Assembly: GCA_049999805.1 (NCBI GenBank)
Contig: JBNGIO010006217.1
Span: forward strand, 1-31,923
Direction: 5' to 3'
DNA: 31,923 nucleotides
Source: Folioceros fuciformis
Taxonomy: Eukaryota > Anthocerotophyta > Anthocerotopsida > Anthocerotales
Shown here: piece after piece, positions 1 to 10,976 of the stretch
Position numbering within the stretch: the first letter of the stretch is position 1
Layout of the letters: every line of letters starts with the position of its first letter
The notes under the pieces: generated by a model
What the model was told of the DNA's origin: nothing
Seen by the model: only the letters and a program-made list of their open reading frames with translations
Databases searched by the model: none
Made by a program: the position numbers and the translations under genes

Positions 1-425
1 CCTTGCTCCTCCAGGCCCGCGCTCTGCTGCTGTGGAATGCCGACGTAAGGCGCCGCCAGTCGCTTCAGATAAGGCCCAAAATCCACATCCAGGGCCAAGG
101 GCGCCAGGCCGGCTCCGTCCGGCGGCAGCCTCCGCCAGCTCATAAACTTCCAGAAGGCGCCCCTCACCTCACCGAGGAACTTGAAGGCATCCTCGGTCCC
201 CAGTGCCTCATCGATCACTCCGCAGAAGCTGAAGCCGTCCTCCATGAGGCAGCTGATCATCCTGCCCCTCCTGGTGAAATTATACCGGCTGTGATTGCTT
301 GCCACTCTTTCCAGGAGCTGCACGCACTCCTGCACCAGTTCCGGCTCGCCATCGTTGTACACTGCCAGCAGCACGCTCCCCCTTGCCACTACCGCAAAGT
401 AGATCAGATTCGGCAAAACCCCCAT
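1..425 (-). CDS. Phytolongin (longin-domain R-SNARE relative), 3' end beyond window
   Basis: The reverse strand is open from an ATG at 425-423 to the left edge (141 codons, no stop and no intron seen). The protein starts MGVLPNLIYFAVVARGS and continues with LLAVYNDG, then a FTRRGRMISCLMEDGFSF segment and FCGVIDEALG. This is the order of the N-terminal longin domain of phytolongins (PHYL), plant-specific relatives of VAMP72 R-SNAREs. In that family the SNARE coil is replaced by a PhyL region before a C-terminal membrane anchor, and the proteins act in the secretory pathway. The visible part covers the longin domain (about residues 5-110) and the start of the linker. The anchor should lie outside the window. 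GC content is high. An ordinary VAMP7-type longin protein is the alternative, but the motif spacing fits a phytolongin better. Confidence 0.75.
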   Translation of the reverse strand, partial: MGVLPNLIYFAVVARGSVLLAVYNDGEPELVQECVQLLERVASNHSRYNFTRRGRMISCLMEDGFSFCGVIDEALGTEDAFKFLGEVRGAFWKFMSWRRLPPDGAGLAPLALDVDFGPYLKRLAAPYVGIPQQQSAGLEEQ

Positions 426-1269
426 ACCTCAGGGCTCAGGCCGCGCCGTGCGGCACGGCATCTACCTCTCCGCCTCCTTCCCCGTCACCACATCATGTGA
501 TCCGTGCTCTGCCTCCCCCGCATCTTCGTCTCCCAGCCCAGATCCACAGTCTGCAGCGCAAGGAGAATACGGCAGCCGGGAATTCGCCACGCCCTTCCTC
601 GTCAACGCGCATGGAACGAATCAGACGGCTCCGGCCACCGAAAACCAGATCTGGGGAGGGAAGCAGCACTCGATGTGGCCAGCCGATCCGATCGCAACGA
701 AAACCGCAGACCGACCGACCGACCGACTGCGTCAACCAACGCAACCCTATTTACCTCACTCACGCCATCTGCCGTTCGAAACGGCTTCTTTCCTCACACC
801 CCGCACTGCCATCGTGACGTCCTCCGGTCGGGACGTGCCAACCTGATCAACATCTGCTCACGTGTGAACACGCCACCTTTTCCCTCTTCCTCTTCCACAC
901 ACATCTCGTACATAACACATCCACATTGCTAGCCCATGAATTAACAACCCATTTATTTTGCACGATTCAGCGTCTACAAGAGATCCCCGTGAACCCAAAT
1001 ATCTTCTACACACATACATACAAAAGCCAACATCCCATAACACATTAGATTCTACCGTTCACAGTTAGCAAGAAAAGTATATTATTATTACTATTATAAC
1101 TATTATATGTTTCAAGTCACCTACAATACCCATCAGAAAATCCTTCGGGAGATTGAAAGGTTCATGGTTGTCGTCTCTACCTCTCTACCTCCAAGCTTCC
1201 TTGGTGAGCGATGGAGATGTATCAAAAGACACTGACTTACAAGCACTCACAATGACAAAGAGCTCAAAT
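426..1269. other. Upstream region of the phytolongin gene, no gene seen
   Basis: This should hold the promoter and 5' UTR of the minus-strand phytolongin gene. It contains a short GACC tetranucleotide run at about 709-726, a TGACGTC element near 815 and a CACGTG G-box at about 859-864. These are plausible regulatory words, unproven. The open frames on both strands have no recognisable protein features. Sequence becomes AT-rich from about 900 on. Confidence 0.4.
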
Positions 1270-2661
1270 GAGCTTCTCTCTTCACACAATCTAATACAAC
1301 ACCATCAGTCCCCCTTCCTGGCATGTCCCTATCTGCACACACTCTAGTACAACACCATCAATCTGCCTGCCTTTCTAGCATGTCTCTCTCTACACGCATT
1401 CTAGTACAAACACCATCAATATGCCTGCCTTTCTAGCATGTCTCTCTCTACACGCATTCCAGTACAAACAACATCAAACCACCAACTTGTTTGCTTTGCC
1501 TTTTCAATCCCAAATCGGTTAGGTACAAGACTACCCGTTTAGCTTTTCAGTGACCTGTTTGCTTTGCCTTTTCAATCCTAGAACGGCCAAGTACAACACC
1601 ACCCGTTCGGCTTTTCGGTGCTAGAACGCATGCTCAAGCAATGGCCACTTACTTCTTTGGCTTTCTAGTGCCACAACACCCACCTGCATTCTAGTACTGC
1701 ACCACCAATTTGCCTTTCTAGTGCTAGAATGGCCACCCACATTCCGGTTTGCCTTTCGGAAAGGCTATACACATTCCTTCAGCCTTTCCAATGCTAGAGT
1801 GACCACTCACATTCTAGACTAGTACTATACAACACTAATGGTCTTATACTACTTTCTAGTAGTTAGAGCAAGACCAACTATCTTGCATTCTAGTACGATA
1901 CTAATGGTCTTAGACTACTTTCTGGTGCTAGAACAAGACCAGCTGCAATGCATTCTAGTACATCACCATGAGTTGGCCTTTATAAAACCACAACAACTAT
2001 AGCTTCATCTTTTACACATCATCGGTCTACTACCTCTGTGGACCAACTACAACACATTCGAGTACATCACCACGAGTGTGCCTTTATAATGCTACAACGA
2101 CTATAACTTCATCTTGTACAACATCACCAATTTGCCTCTCTAATACCACAAACTGCTATAGCGTAATCTAGTACAACATCACCAATGTGCCTCTCTAGTG
2201 CCGCAACGGCTATAGCGTTATCTAGTACAACATTACCAATGTGCCTCTCTAGTGCTGCAACGGCTATAGCGTCATCTAATACAACATCACCAGTGTGCCT
2301 CTTCGGTGCCGCAACAGCTATAGCTTCATCTAGTACAACATCACCATTGCACCTTTCTAATGCCACAATAGCTATGACTTTTATTACAACACCCCAAGTT
2401 TGCCTTTCTAGTGCCACTACGGCTATGACTTTATCTAATGCGACACCCCAAGTTTGCCTTTCTAGTGGCACAACGACTATGGCTTCATCTAGTTTGCCTT
2501 TCATCTAGTTTGCCTTTCTAGTGCCACAATGACTGCAACTTCATCTAATACAACATCACCAATGCACCTTTCTAGTGTCACAATAGCTATGACTTCATTT
2601 AATACAACACCCCAAGTTTGCCTTTCTAGTGCCACAATGACTATGCCTTCATCTAGTTTGC

Positions 2662-2671
2662 NNNNNNNNNN
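2662..2671. other. Assembly gap (10 N) flanked by duplicated ends
   Basis: Ten N separate two copies of the same 29-base end (CACAATGACTATGCC... to TAGTTTGC on both sides). This looks like an unmerged overlap rather than missing sequence. Confidence 0.95.
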
Positions 2672-2941
2672 CACAATGACTATGCCTTCATCTAGTTTGC
2701 CTTTCTAGTGCCACAATGGCTATAGCTTCATCTAGTTTGCCTGTTTAGTGCCACAATGGCTATGGCTTCATCTAGTATCACACCCCAAGTCTGCCTTTCT
2801 AGTGCCACAATGGCTATGGCTTCATCTAGTATCACACCCCAAGTCTGCCTTTCTAGTGCCACAACAACAGCTATGGGTACATCTAGTATCACACCCCAAG
2901 TCTGCCTTTCTAGTGCCACAACAACAGCTCCCAAGTCTGCC

Positions 2942-2951
2942 NNNNNNNNNN
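2942..2951. other. Assembly gap (10 N) flanked by duplicated ends
   Basis: Ten N lie between two identical 26-base ends (CCACAACAACAGCTCCC... to TCTGCC). It has the same pattern as the first gap. Confidence 0.95.
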
Positions 2952-3049
2952 CCACAACAACAGCTCCCAAGTCTGCCTTTCTAGTGCCACAACAACAGCT
3001 ATGGGTACAAAAGTTCTAACTACATCAGTTGTTAAATCGATTAAAATAA

Positions 3050-3121
3050 TGCCTCCACTGAGGATCGAACTCAAGACCTTCAGTTTACAAGACTGACGCT
3101 CTACCACTGAGCTATAGAGGC
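3050..3121 (-). tRNA. tRNA-Thr (anticodon UGU)
   Basis: The reverse strand folds as a 72-nt cloverleaf. The acceptor is GCCTCTA paired with TGGAGGC (one G-T wobble), followed by discriminator A. The D-arm segment is TAGCTCAGTGGTAGAGC, which matches the internal A box. The anticodon stem TCAGT/ACTGA encloses loop CTTGTAA with anticodon TGT. The T arm carries GAGTTCGATCCTC, which matches the B box. There is no long variable arm and no intron. Downstream on the same strand a TTTT run within a few bases (plus strand AAAA at about 3043-3046) can serve as the Pol III terminator. The gene sits right at the end of the minisatellite. Confidence 0.93.
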
Positions 3122-5048
3122 TGCGATAAACTGTGCGAAAGCAAGCATATATTCATTTAAAAATTTAGTTTCCAGGTCACTATGAGCTTCGTGGCTGTTT
3201 TGGGTGAACAATAGAACTCTTCTTCTTTTTGGATGTCCTCTATCCGAAGCTACAGACCGCGATTTCAGTGCCCCCCGGATGACGTGCACTGTTCTGTCAG
3301 TTCGGCCTTGGATATCCTCCATCCGCAGCGACAGATCACGACTTTTGTGCTCCCAGAATTGCGCACTCCGTCCTGTCAGTCTGAGACGAAATCCCTTGCA
3401 CGGCCTCTCGATCGACAAGCCGCTGAGTCACGGAATGTCACGGTCTTCCTGGGGTTGCCCTGGTTTCGCGACTGATGATTCAGAGGCCCAGATCTTTGGT
3501 GCTTGGAAGTGGCAAGACCATGGGCCTGCGAGACCCCTGCGCCTGCACTCCAAGACGGCCAATGCTGCATGAAGAATTGTCTCATCGTCTAGCAGACATC
3601 AGCAGACTCCACCTACCATCTGCTGGACATGAGAGCAACTCATCAGCCGTATCACGCAAGGGTATGACGGCCCTCCTTACTCCTCCTCCGAAGGCTTTGT
3701 CAATCGTACTCGTTTAAGGGCGTGAGGGCGTCACAGGTTGGTGACCATACTTCAATCCTCGTCACATGGCACGGAGTGAATATTCTTCCTTCACGTGGCC
3801 ATGGTCCAGGGTGTCTTAAAACCTAAGCTTAACCGGAGAGGGAGCCTTGGAAGATTTGGAACACTACGAGATCCTCCGTGTCGGAACATCAAGGTGAGCA
3901 GAGCCATCACTGCCATCAGTGTCAGGCGCTGTCTTCCTTCTCTTGATTTTTCTCTCATACCACTACCCGAGACCCTCTGCAGTTGACGACACGGAAGAAG
4001 TATCTACACGTTTCATTCTTCAATTCATATCCTGCTGACGATGAATTACCTACTTACCGTTCTCCCAACTTGCCGCAGTGACCCTTGTCGGCATTTCCAT
4101 TCCCCCCTTCTCCGAGAGGATCTGGGTCACATGCTCCAATTCCCAAGTGATCCTCACTTGACTCCAGCTTCATCACCACCTCTGTCCCTTTCTTGCCGAC
4201 TTCAAGTATTTCACTGGGACGGCTTGTTAGTTGGCTCAGGATCCGTCCCAAAGAGAACTGTCTCCTGCCAGACGCTTTCGCTTAGGCTGCACTCCTTGTT
4301 AGGAAGACTTGTATTTGAGAGGAGGCACATTGCCTGCTCAGATCAGTGAGGGACCACGAAGAGGCTTCCCAACTTAGGGCCTCCGAGACGGTAGGACTCA
4401 AGAAGACCATACCTTACTCCCAACATGAACCTCAAATGCGCATGGCTTGAAAAGATCTGACTACAGTCTGTTCATTCATTCTCCTGTCGGCAAGCTCCGA
4501 GTACCTTCTGGAGAAAGCAGTCTGAGGCTCGCCCAATGGCCGAGACAGGGCCAGAGACGCGTGAAAAAGAAGCATTGGGAGCTTCTCAGTCCTTTCGGCA
4601 GGCTCACTTCCACTTTAATATCCTATCTAAACTTCGAGTACTGTATGTTAGACAGCCAGCAATGCCGAGTACATTTCGATAAACTGCAGGGGACGTGAGA
4701 GGATGGACTTGAGTGCATAGCGTTCAGGGACTCTGTTGTCTCGTCATTCTTGCTCCTTTCGCCCTCCTTACGACGTTGCCGGGTCTAAACAAGGACAAGG
4801 TGTGGCTATCATGGGGTTGCTTTGTAATCAGGGGGTCTGACCTCTGAGGACTTCCTCTTCATCGACACCAGTCTTACTCCAAGCGCGCCGAAGGAGAGCA
4901 GAGGAGAAGCAGCCGGAAGAGGCCGGTAGGATGCAGGAGCGAGACGCAGCTGGGTAGGGGCCTGAGAGTGGCGATGGCGGAGCGCGGGGAGCGGGTTTTG
5001 GATCCCGTGTCGATGCGCGTTGCAATGGCGTGATTGTAGCTGCCTGGG
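3122..5048. other. Gene-poor region upstream of the RGLG gene
   Basis: About 1.9 kb without a recognisable gene. The open frames are short, overlap on both strands and give low-complexity Ser/Arg/Leu-rich products with no known motif. It contains an imperfect tandem duplication at 3231-3385 (separate entry). The last few hundred bases should include the promoter and 5' UTR of the RGLG gene. An in-frame TAG at 5037-5039 closes its frame just before the chosen start. Confidence 0.45.
3231..3385. repeat. Imperfect tandem duplication, period about 79 bp
   Basis: GGATGTCCTCTATCCGAAGC at 3231 is echoed by GGATATCCTCCATCCGCAGC at 3310. The similarity continues through CTGTTCTGTCAGT against CGTCCTGTCAGT. 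The two copies are clearly diverged, with no function apparent. Confidence 0.6.
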
Positions 5049-7388
5049 ATGGGGAACTCCCGCTCCAGTAATGCATTGTCGCAGACCGCATGGTCGTCGG
5101 GGTCTTCTTCTCCGCGATACCAGCCTGCCGCGCGAGGAGGAGCAGGGAGCACACCGCTAGGGCGGAAATTCTCCAGGAAGTACTTGCGCATTAGCGACCA
5201 GTTCACCACTCTTGAGCAGGTGCTGGTGCTGGTGTTGGCTTTGCCAGGAGGTGCAGAGCGTTTTTCTTGCGAGATCTTTGAAATTCGGCAGCGGAGGCGA
5301 GGGTTTGGAGCTTGGGAAGCGTTGTAGCTCACTTCCGCTGTTTCCGCAGGTGCAGCAAGCGTTGAGTCAAGCTGGTCTGGAGTCGTCCAATCTCATAGTT
5401 GGGATCGACTTCACCAAAAGCAATGAATGGACAGGTGCTTCACTGACCTCGCTGATGGAGGTTGTGAGGGACATGGCTGAGGTAGTAGCGTGCGTGATGA
5501 CGCGGTTTCTGGTTTGGCAGGGAAGCACTCGTTTAATTGTCGAAGCCTGCATGCCATCGGCGCTACTCCTAATCCCTATGAGCAGGCCATTTCCATCATA
5601 GGCAAGACGTTATCAGCTTTTGACGATGACAATCTAATTCCATGCTTTGGTTTTGGAGATGGTAAGTAACGTTGGGGTTTGTGGTTCGTGTCGATCTCCT
5701 TGCCTGAAGTTCTGATATTGTGTTGAATGTTTCGGTGTTTCGTCAAACAAGAAAATGAATTTTCTCGTCTCCTGACCAGCTTCAACGCACGATCATTATG
5801 TATTTAGTTTTCTGCCGGACCACCGGCCCTGTCACGGATTTGAGGAAGCTCTTTCGAGATACCGCGCAATTGTTCCTCATCTTCGCCTTGCTGGTAAGCT
5901 AGCCACCCAAAATCTCGCTCGAGACGCAAATGCCAGCCGTATGTTGGGTGTCTTCTCTGGAGATGAGAACCAAAGTATCTATGACTAAGGCCAAGTGCAA
6001 GCTGGGTGTACTGCAACATTTATGTGGGTCACAGATTCTTACTTGGAACATCTACAGGGCCAACTTCGTTCGCGCCTATTATTGAAACAGCGACGGCCAT
6101 TGTTGAGCAGACTGGAGGGCAGTATCATGTCCTCCTCATCATCGCAGATGGGCAGGTCCGTTGCCGCCCACTGGACTGACTCTGCCTTCAGTTGAACTGG
6201 TCTTTGCACTTTGTGACGCTTGTCAAGGTCTCCTATCTTGCTGAGTCTGGACTGGCAGGTGACAAGGAGTGTGGACACGGAAGATGGCGGATTAAGTCCG
6301 CAAGAGCAAGCAACCATTGATGCAATTGTCGCTGCAAGGTAAGGTCTTCTTGCTGTTGCAGCCTATCTGAAAACTGTCTTAGATGTAGCTTCCTGACAAG
6401 CATGCGGTTTGTTCTTTTTGAAACTTCGACGGCAGTGAGCGTGCTCTCTCAATAGTGGTGGTTGGAGTAGGTGATGGTCCTTGGGATATGATGCGTGAGT
6501 TTGATGACAATATCCCAGCTCGAGGTTTCGATAATTTTCAGGTGGGAAATCCACTAACCTTTGAGTTCATCCGGGTTTGGATCTCTGGGTTCTAATGGAG
6601 ACGTGTTTTTTGTATGCAGTTTGTAAACTTTTCCCAGATAATGGCTAAAAACATGGCAATATCTCAAAAGGAGGCTTTGTTTGCCTTATCGGCTCTGATG
6701 GAAATACCTGGCCAGTATCAGGCCACCATCGAGCTTAACATCTTGGGGTGAAAGTGGTTTTTTTGCAACAACTTCTTGCTTACCTGGTTCTGTTTGAGCT
6801 GCTTTTAACTATGGCTTTCGGCGTTTCTTAATGCAGCAAGCGAAAGAGTAATGTTAAGTTTCATCCCCCGCTACCGCCTCCCCAAGGAGTTCTACAGGCA
6901 GACTCTGCTGTGAGCAGCTTTCCTCACTCGACAAGCATGTCACGCTACCCTGATCTAAGCGAGTTCTACGCAACGTCTCAACGTGCGGAGTACTTTTCTC
7001 AGTCTCCTTTGCGAAATATTCAATCGGCAGTGGCCTCACCGAACAGAGTTAGCGATGCCCAGGTACCTACCACCTCCGATCAGCATGATCTGTACTCTTT
7101 ATCTGTGGAATTCGTGCTGGCATGGTTTCCTTTTTTAACTTCTTTGTCGCTTCGAATGCAGCTTTGCCCAGTCTGTTTAACAGAGCGGAAAGACATGGCA
7201 TTTGGCTGCGGCCACCAGGTAGAAAGACATGGCATTTGGCTCCGGCCACGACGTTTCTAGCCAGAATGTCCTCAAAAACTTAATCTAACCTGGGAACCTT
7301 TCTGCAGACTTGTCGAGAATGTGGGCCGGGATTGGAGAATTGTCCCATCTGTCGACTCGAGATCAGCACACGGATCAGATTGTACTAA
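5049..7388 (+). CDS. RGLG: RGLG-type copine/RING E3 ubiquitin ligase
   Basis: Eleven exons: 5049-5219, 5350-5434, 5521-5661, 5780-5893, 6058-6155, 6259-6338, 6436-6541, 6620-6747, 6837-7062, 7162-7218, 7308-7388. Together they give 428 residues with every junction in phase. The N-terminus MGNSRSS fits N-myristoylation (Gly2, Ser6), as in Arabidopsis RGLG1/2, which sit at the plasma membrane. A copine-like von Willebrand A domain runs from about residue 60 to 310. Its metal site is D77-x-T79-x-S81 in VGIDFTKS, and it contains [10 protein letters not shown] and FDNFQFVNF. The C-terminal C3HC4 RING (C385, C388, C399, H401, C404, C407, C414, C417) ends in TRIRLY. Known family members build Lys63-linked ubiquitin chains and act in hormone and stress signalling. 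Length is near the family norm. An exon-end duplication lies at exon 10 (separate entry). The gene converges on the coiled-coil gene, 302 bp away. Confidence 0.95.
7188..7251. repeat. Tandem duplication across the exon 10 donor site of the RGLG gene
   Basis: GAAAGACATGGCATTTGGCT at 7188 recurs at 7222, 34 bases later, and the match extends into the GGCCAC that follows. The first copy is the end of RING exon 10 and the second lies in the intron just after the GT at 7219-7220. The second copy has TCC in place of the TGC codon for C399. Confidence 0.85.
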
Positions 7389-7690
7389 AATTGGGACCAT
7401 AGTGTCCATTCGAACTGAGGAATATTGCCCTGCAGCGTGCCCAATCCATGTCGGGCCTTGATACAAAATTTGGAATGTTGGATTTAGATTTGCCATGGTT
7501 GTGGTTTGTGATGTTTTCTGGGCCCTAGTTGTAATCATACATAAAGTACACAAAAAAAACTGTACATGTATGTTGGTTAGTATCTAGTCTTCACTTCTCC
7601 GTTGTGGCGGCGTTATCGGATCTTGTCGTAGGTGGTTACGTTAGGATGTTGTCGGTCTTTCACTTCCTGTCTTACTATCTAAATGTTGAT

Positions 7691-9748
7691 CTAAATGTTG
7701 AACGCTCGGCCGCCAGTACTTATGTATTTGCCATCCTGCTGCACTTTCCTTGAATTTGCGGGCACATTCATTATTGCGGGTTTAGGCAGCAATTGAACGG
7801 TGTCGACATGCAGGTCTTCACTTTTGAACTCGTCTTCAACGGAAGAGGGGCCGAAGGAGACTCTCAGAGGCCTGAACAGCAGCTTCGAGGGACTCTTCAG
7901 TTTGTGGAGTTTCAGTCTGTCTTCCAGGGCTGTATGTGTTCTGAAGAACACTTCATCCATGTCTGGAGCAGTATCAACATAAGAATCCCACCTACGACAT
8001 TTCTCTATACCCTGTAATGAGGTAAACCAGCCATCATGCCCGTTGTCTCCCGCCAACGGAGGGTCATGTGCTCTGGAGGAGTAAAGTGCTTCCTGGTTGA
8101 AGTATGGCTGCGTGTCCTCTTCATTCTGATTCAACCTACGTGCCCAGAGCAGAAACGTTAAACTGTTCTGTTGAGAGGTTTTGTTCTCAAGAGCTTTTCT
8201 TCATTTGCTTTCCTTGCCCTTTTTCATAGCTAAGCCATTTAGGCTAACCAGGTAGAATGTTCGATCACAGAATGACGAGAAAACCTGTTTTGTAAGTACG
8301 ATGCTGCAGCAGTAAGCTTGCCAGAAGATCCTGATTTTTGTGTTGAGTTGCCATCAAGTTCCATCAACAATGACTCAACCTTGGCTAGCACGGCATTCTC
8401 GCTCTGTGACATGGAATGTATGTTGATGCAAATGTCCTGCCCAAGGTGACAATCATCTTTAGATTACAGGTGTCCTGAGGATGCCACCTTACCTTTTGCT
8501 TAAATGCAGCTATCTGTGAGATGGCTGCCTGACGTAGCTCATTGTTTCGCATTGCAAACTCCCTTTCCAGCTGTGAAGCCCTTTCTCTGTATTGCTGCCA
8601 AGGAGAGGAGAAATAGACCAAGTTGAAGTCAAACTTCCTGGGAGTGATTCTCAACGTATTCCATCACAGGATATGCTGTACTAGGTCTTCCACCTGGTTG
8701 TTATCTTGCAGTACTTGCATTATGTGTGGAGAACATTCTGGAAGTTCACCATCTTACGTGTTCAAGGTACGTAAACCTCTTCATCAGCAACTGCTCCTCA
8801 TGCGCCTTCACCGTATCCAGCTCTCCCAAGGCTCTTTGCAGGCTATCCTCCATTCGCTGAGCCTCTGAGCGTCAGAAACCGTTACTATCAACACCCCATG
8901 AGCACCATCGTGACCTACAGACCTGAAAGGATTTCAAAACGTGTACCAACCCATTTTCTTGTTCAGAAGATGAGACTTGGTTGCCTCCATGAACTGCTCA
9001 ATGGCAGTTTCCAACCTCGTGTCCACAGACCTGTTGCTGTGATTGGCCACCGGAGCCTTCTTTCTCTCTTGTATCAAGTGCTCCCGTCGCGGGATGTCGT
9101 CTCCCCGAGGTGGCAGCTGCGGAGGAGAAGGCTTCGGCAGAAGCTCCCTCTCCCTCTTGACATCCTTCTGCATATGTTCCTGCAGCCACCAAGAATCTGT
9201 AGCATGTCGGAGACGGAGAAGGAGGCTGGAAGCATTCTGAGTGGACAGACGATGCTCCACCTTGAGCAATTTGTCGACGCTGCAGAACTGGTTCACCAAA
9301 TCCGTGCACTGATTCTTGGATTCCCCTGCATTGTCTTCACCGATCCAGCCGAACCCCCATTAGCAAACCACCACCAGGCCACATTCCTGTTCCCACAACA
9401 TACAACACTTTCTTACACCTTCCCCAGAGCCGCATCCTGTACCTGCGTCTGCACTTCGCTCCAATTCAGCGTCATTGGCCAGCGCACCCAGTTCTGCATG
9501 AGCCATGGCATAACCCTTTCATACAGACGAGCATGGATGCTCCTCATGGACTCCCATCTCCTCTCCTCTCCTCCTCCCCCAGTACACACAAGGTACTGTC
9601 GGCAAAGATGCTTACTGCTCAGCAGTTGATCCAGCCTTTGCATGTTGGCATCATCTGCTATGGTATGCCCCATCCTACTGGGGCTTCTTTCCTCCGTTCT
9701 TGCTCCTTCCTGACTCCTGCTTCCCTGGGCACGTCGTCTTCCCTCCAT
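7691..9748 (-). CDS. Coiled-coil protein of unknown function, with one unresolved junction
   Basis: Minus-strand exons: 9616-9748, 9443-9493, 8951-9325, 8758-8864, an uncertain piece, 8493-8594, 8285-8403 and 7691-8135. All are in phase except around 8694-8757. The product is about 445 residues. It has a basic N-terminus (MEGRRRAQGSRSQ) and amphipathic helices: MQRLDQLLSKLGALANDAEL, EAQRMEDSLQRALGELDTVK and then YRERASQLEREFAMRNNELR. A proline-rich linker (PKPSPPQLPPRGDD) lies between them, and the acidic and basic C-terminal tail ends GGRAFNI. I recognise no family. A structural or cytoskeletal/kinetochore role is only a guess from the coils. The junction problem is either a 64-nt intron plus a 12-nt microexon (8682-8693) or a one-base frameshift near 8754-8757. 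The start is the first ATG in the frame of exon 1. The DUO1-like gene diverges upstream. Confidence 0.7.
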
Positions 9749-10976
9749 CAAAATGCCTCTCCTCGGCTGTGCACACAGGCAGCCTTTCTTTCCTGTATCT
9801 CACCAAACTCCTCCTCCCCTGAAGCCTTCTTTCCCTCCATGCATTCCAATCTGGGTAGCTCCGCCTCTACACACGGAACTCCGCACACAACCCACAGAAA
9901 GGTCCGTCAGGCTGAAATCTGAAACCCTCTCCTCCATCCCCGCCTCAACCGAGCTTTGACGTACCCACGAAAATGCTGGGTTCTTGACGTCATCATCTCC
10001 ATCACCAGAGTTTGAGTGATGTGGCGTATGTAATCCCGAGGAAAATGAGGGATTAATTTGAAATTATTCAGTAGTTAAGTTCGTGTTCATAACTGTGTTA
10101 GTAAGTCAACATTCTCATGGGGCAGAAGTCCCGGGTTCGATTCCTTGGTCTGATTAAAGAGCATCTCTTTCCTTTAAGGGAGAGTCATGTTTCTTCTATG
10201 TCGCCGCAAGGGTTTGCATGAGTGTGCATGTCGTGAAATTTCCGTAACTGCTCTCTTGGGTCAAAATCCTCGGCCAGTACCTACCCGCAGATTCACCGTC
10301 CCCGCTGGCAAGGCTGGCGGTAAAAACATGCGTCTACCGCGGCAGCTGCGGCCCCACAAAATCGGCGCGTACACTGGAATTTGAACCAGGCGGCGGTGAA
10401 AGCAGCAACCTTGCGACATAGGCGGGTAAAAAAGCTAAACATGGAATCGTATACTCTCTCCTCTCTCTAGCTCCCTCATCTCTCCTCTCTCTCATTCTCC
10501 GCCCGCTTCCTCTATTTTCTGAACGAGAGCTCTCTCTCTGTCCCTCGCTTCCTTCCTTCCTTTCCTACCTTCGTCTCTCTCCTTGAGCCCATCGCCCGCA
10601 GCAAGTCCGACCAGCCTTCACGCCCCGATCTGATCGCGCACGCGTGCCTTCACGACCGGCGCTCGCGGCTTGGCCTCCTCCGGCCTCCCCTCGCCCGTTT
10701 CGCTCCTGCTCCCGACCGGACGCGCCGCTGGCTGTCATGGATTAGCGCAAGGCGATGCTGGCCGGGATTGCGCGTGTGAGTGAATGAGATCGGGCGCGGA
10801 AAGGAGGCATGAAATTCAAAAGCCGGGTCACCGGGGCTTCGCTTTTCGGCAGCGCCAGAGCTCAAAGCCGCCGTCTTCTTGCTGCTGCTGCTGTAAGGTG
10901 ACGTGATCGGATCGGATTCGGGAAGGAGGAGGAGCATCTCATAGCATCGCATCGACCCCGCCGCCGAGCGAGTTGG
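9749..10976. promoter_or_regulatory. Divergent intergenic region between the coiled-coil gene and the DUO1-like gene
   Basis: The two genes diverge from here. A strongly pyrimidine-rich stretch (CTCTCTC and CTTCCTTCC runs) spans about 10451-10584 and probably belongs to the core promoter or 5' UTR of the DUO1-like gene. It is followed by GC-rich leader sequence up to the ATG. A lone Pol III B-box-like word, GGGTTCGATTCC, occurs at 10133-10144 without the rest of a tRNA. No protein gene is supported. Confidence 0.5.

Larger units (their letters stand above)
1270..3012. repeat. Degenerate minisatellite, unit about 54-58 bp
   Basis: The block CTAGTACAACATCACCAATG followed by a TGCCTTTCTAGTGCCACAA-like half and GGCTATAGC recurs across the region. 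Between about 2167 and 2340 the spacing is exactly 54 bp (copies begin at 2167, 2221, 2275 and 2329). Towards the left edge (about 1344, 1401, 1459) it is 57-58 bp and the copies are more diverged. The right part (about 2700-3012) has nearly identical copies. Because 54 is a multiple of three, both strands carry apparent 18-residue repeat proteins such as ALERHIGDVVLDDAIAVA. I treat these as by-products of the repeat. Two 10-N gaps fall in the youngest, most homogeneous part. Confidence 0.9.

Noticed and set aside
2124-2508. Repeat proteins with 18-residue units read on both strands of the minisatellite
   Set aside because: Open frames on both strands follow from a unit length divisible by three. 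There is no start context, splicing or known motif.
1270-3012. CRISPR-like array
   Set aside because: The repeats are contiguous and diverge as whole units with no constant repeat and unique spacer pattern, and the DNA is from a plant nucleus.
10085-10160. Possible tRNA around GGGTTCGATTCC at 10133-10144
   Set aside because: Only the B-box-like T arm is present. No complementary acceptor, D arm or anticodon stem could be found in the 70 bases upstream.
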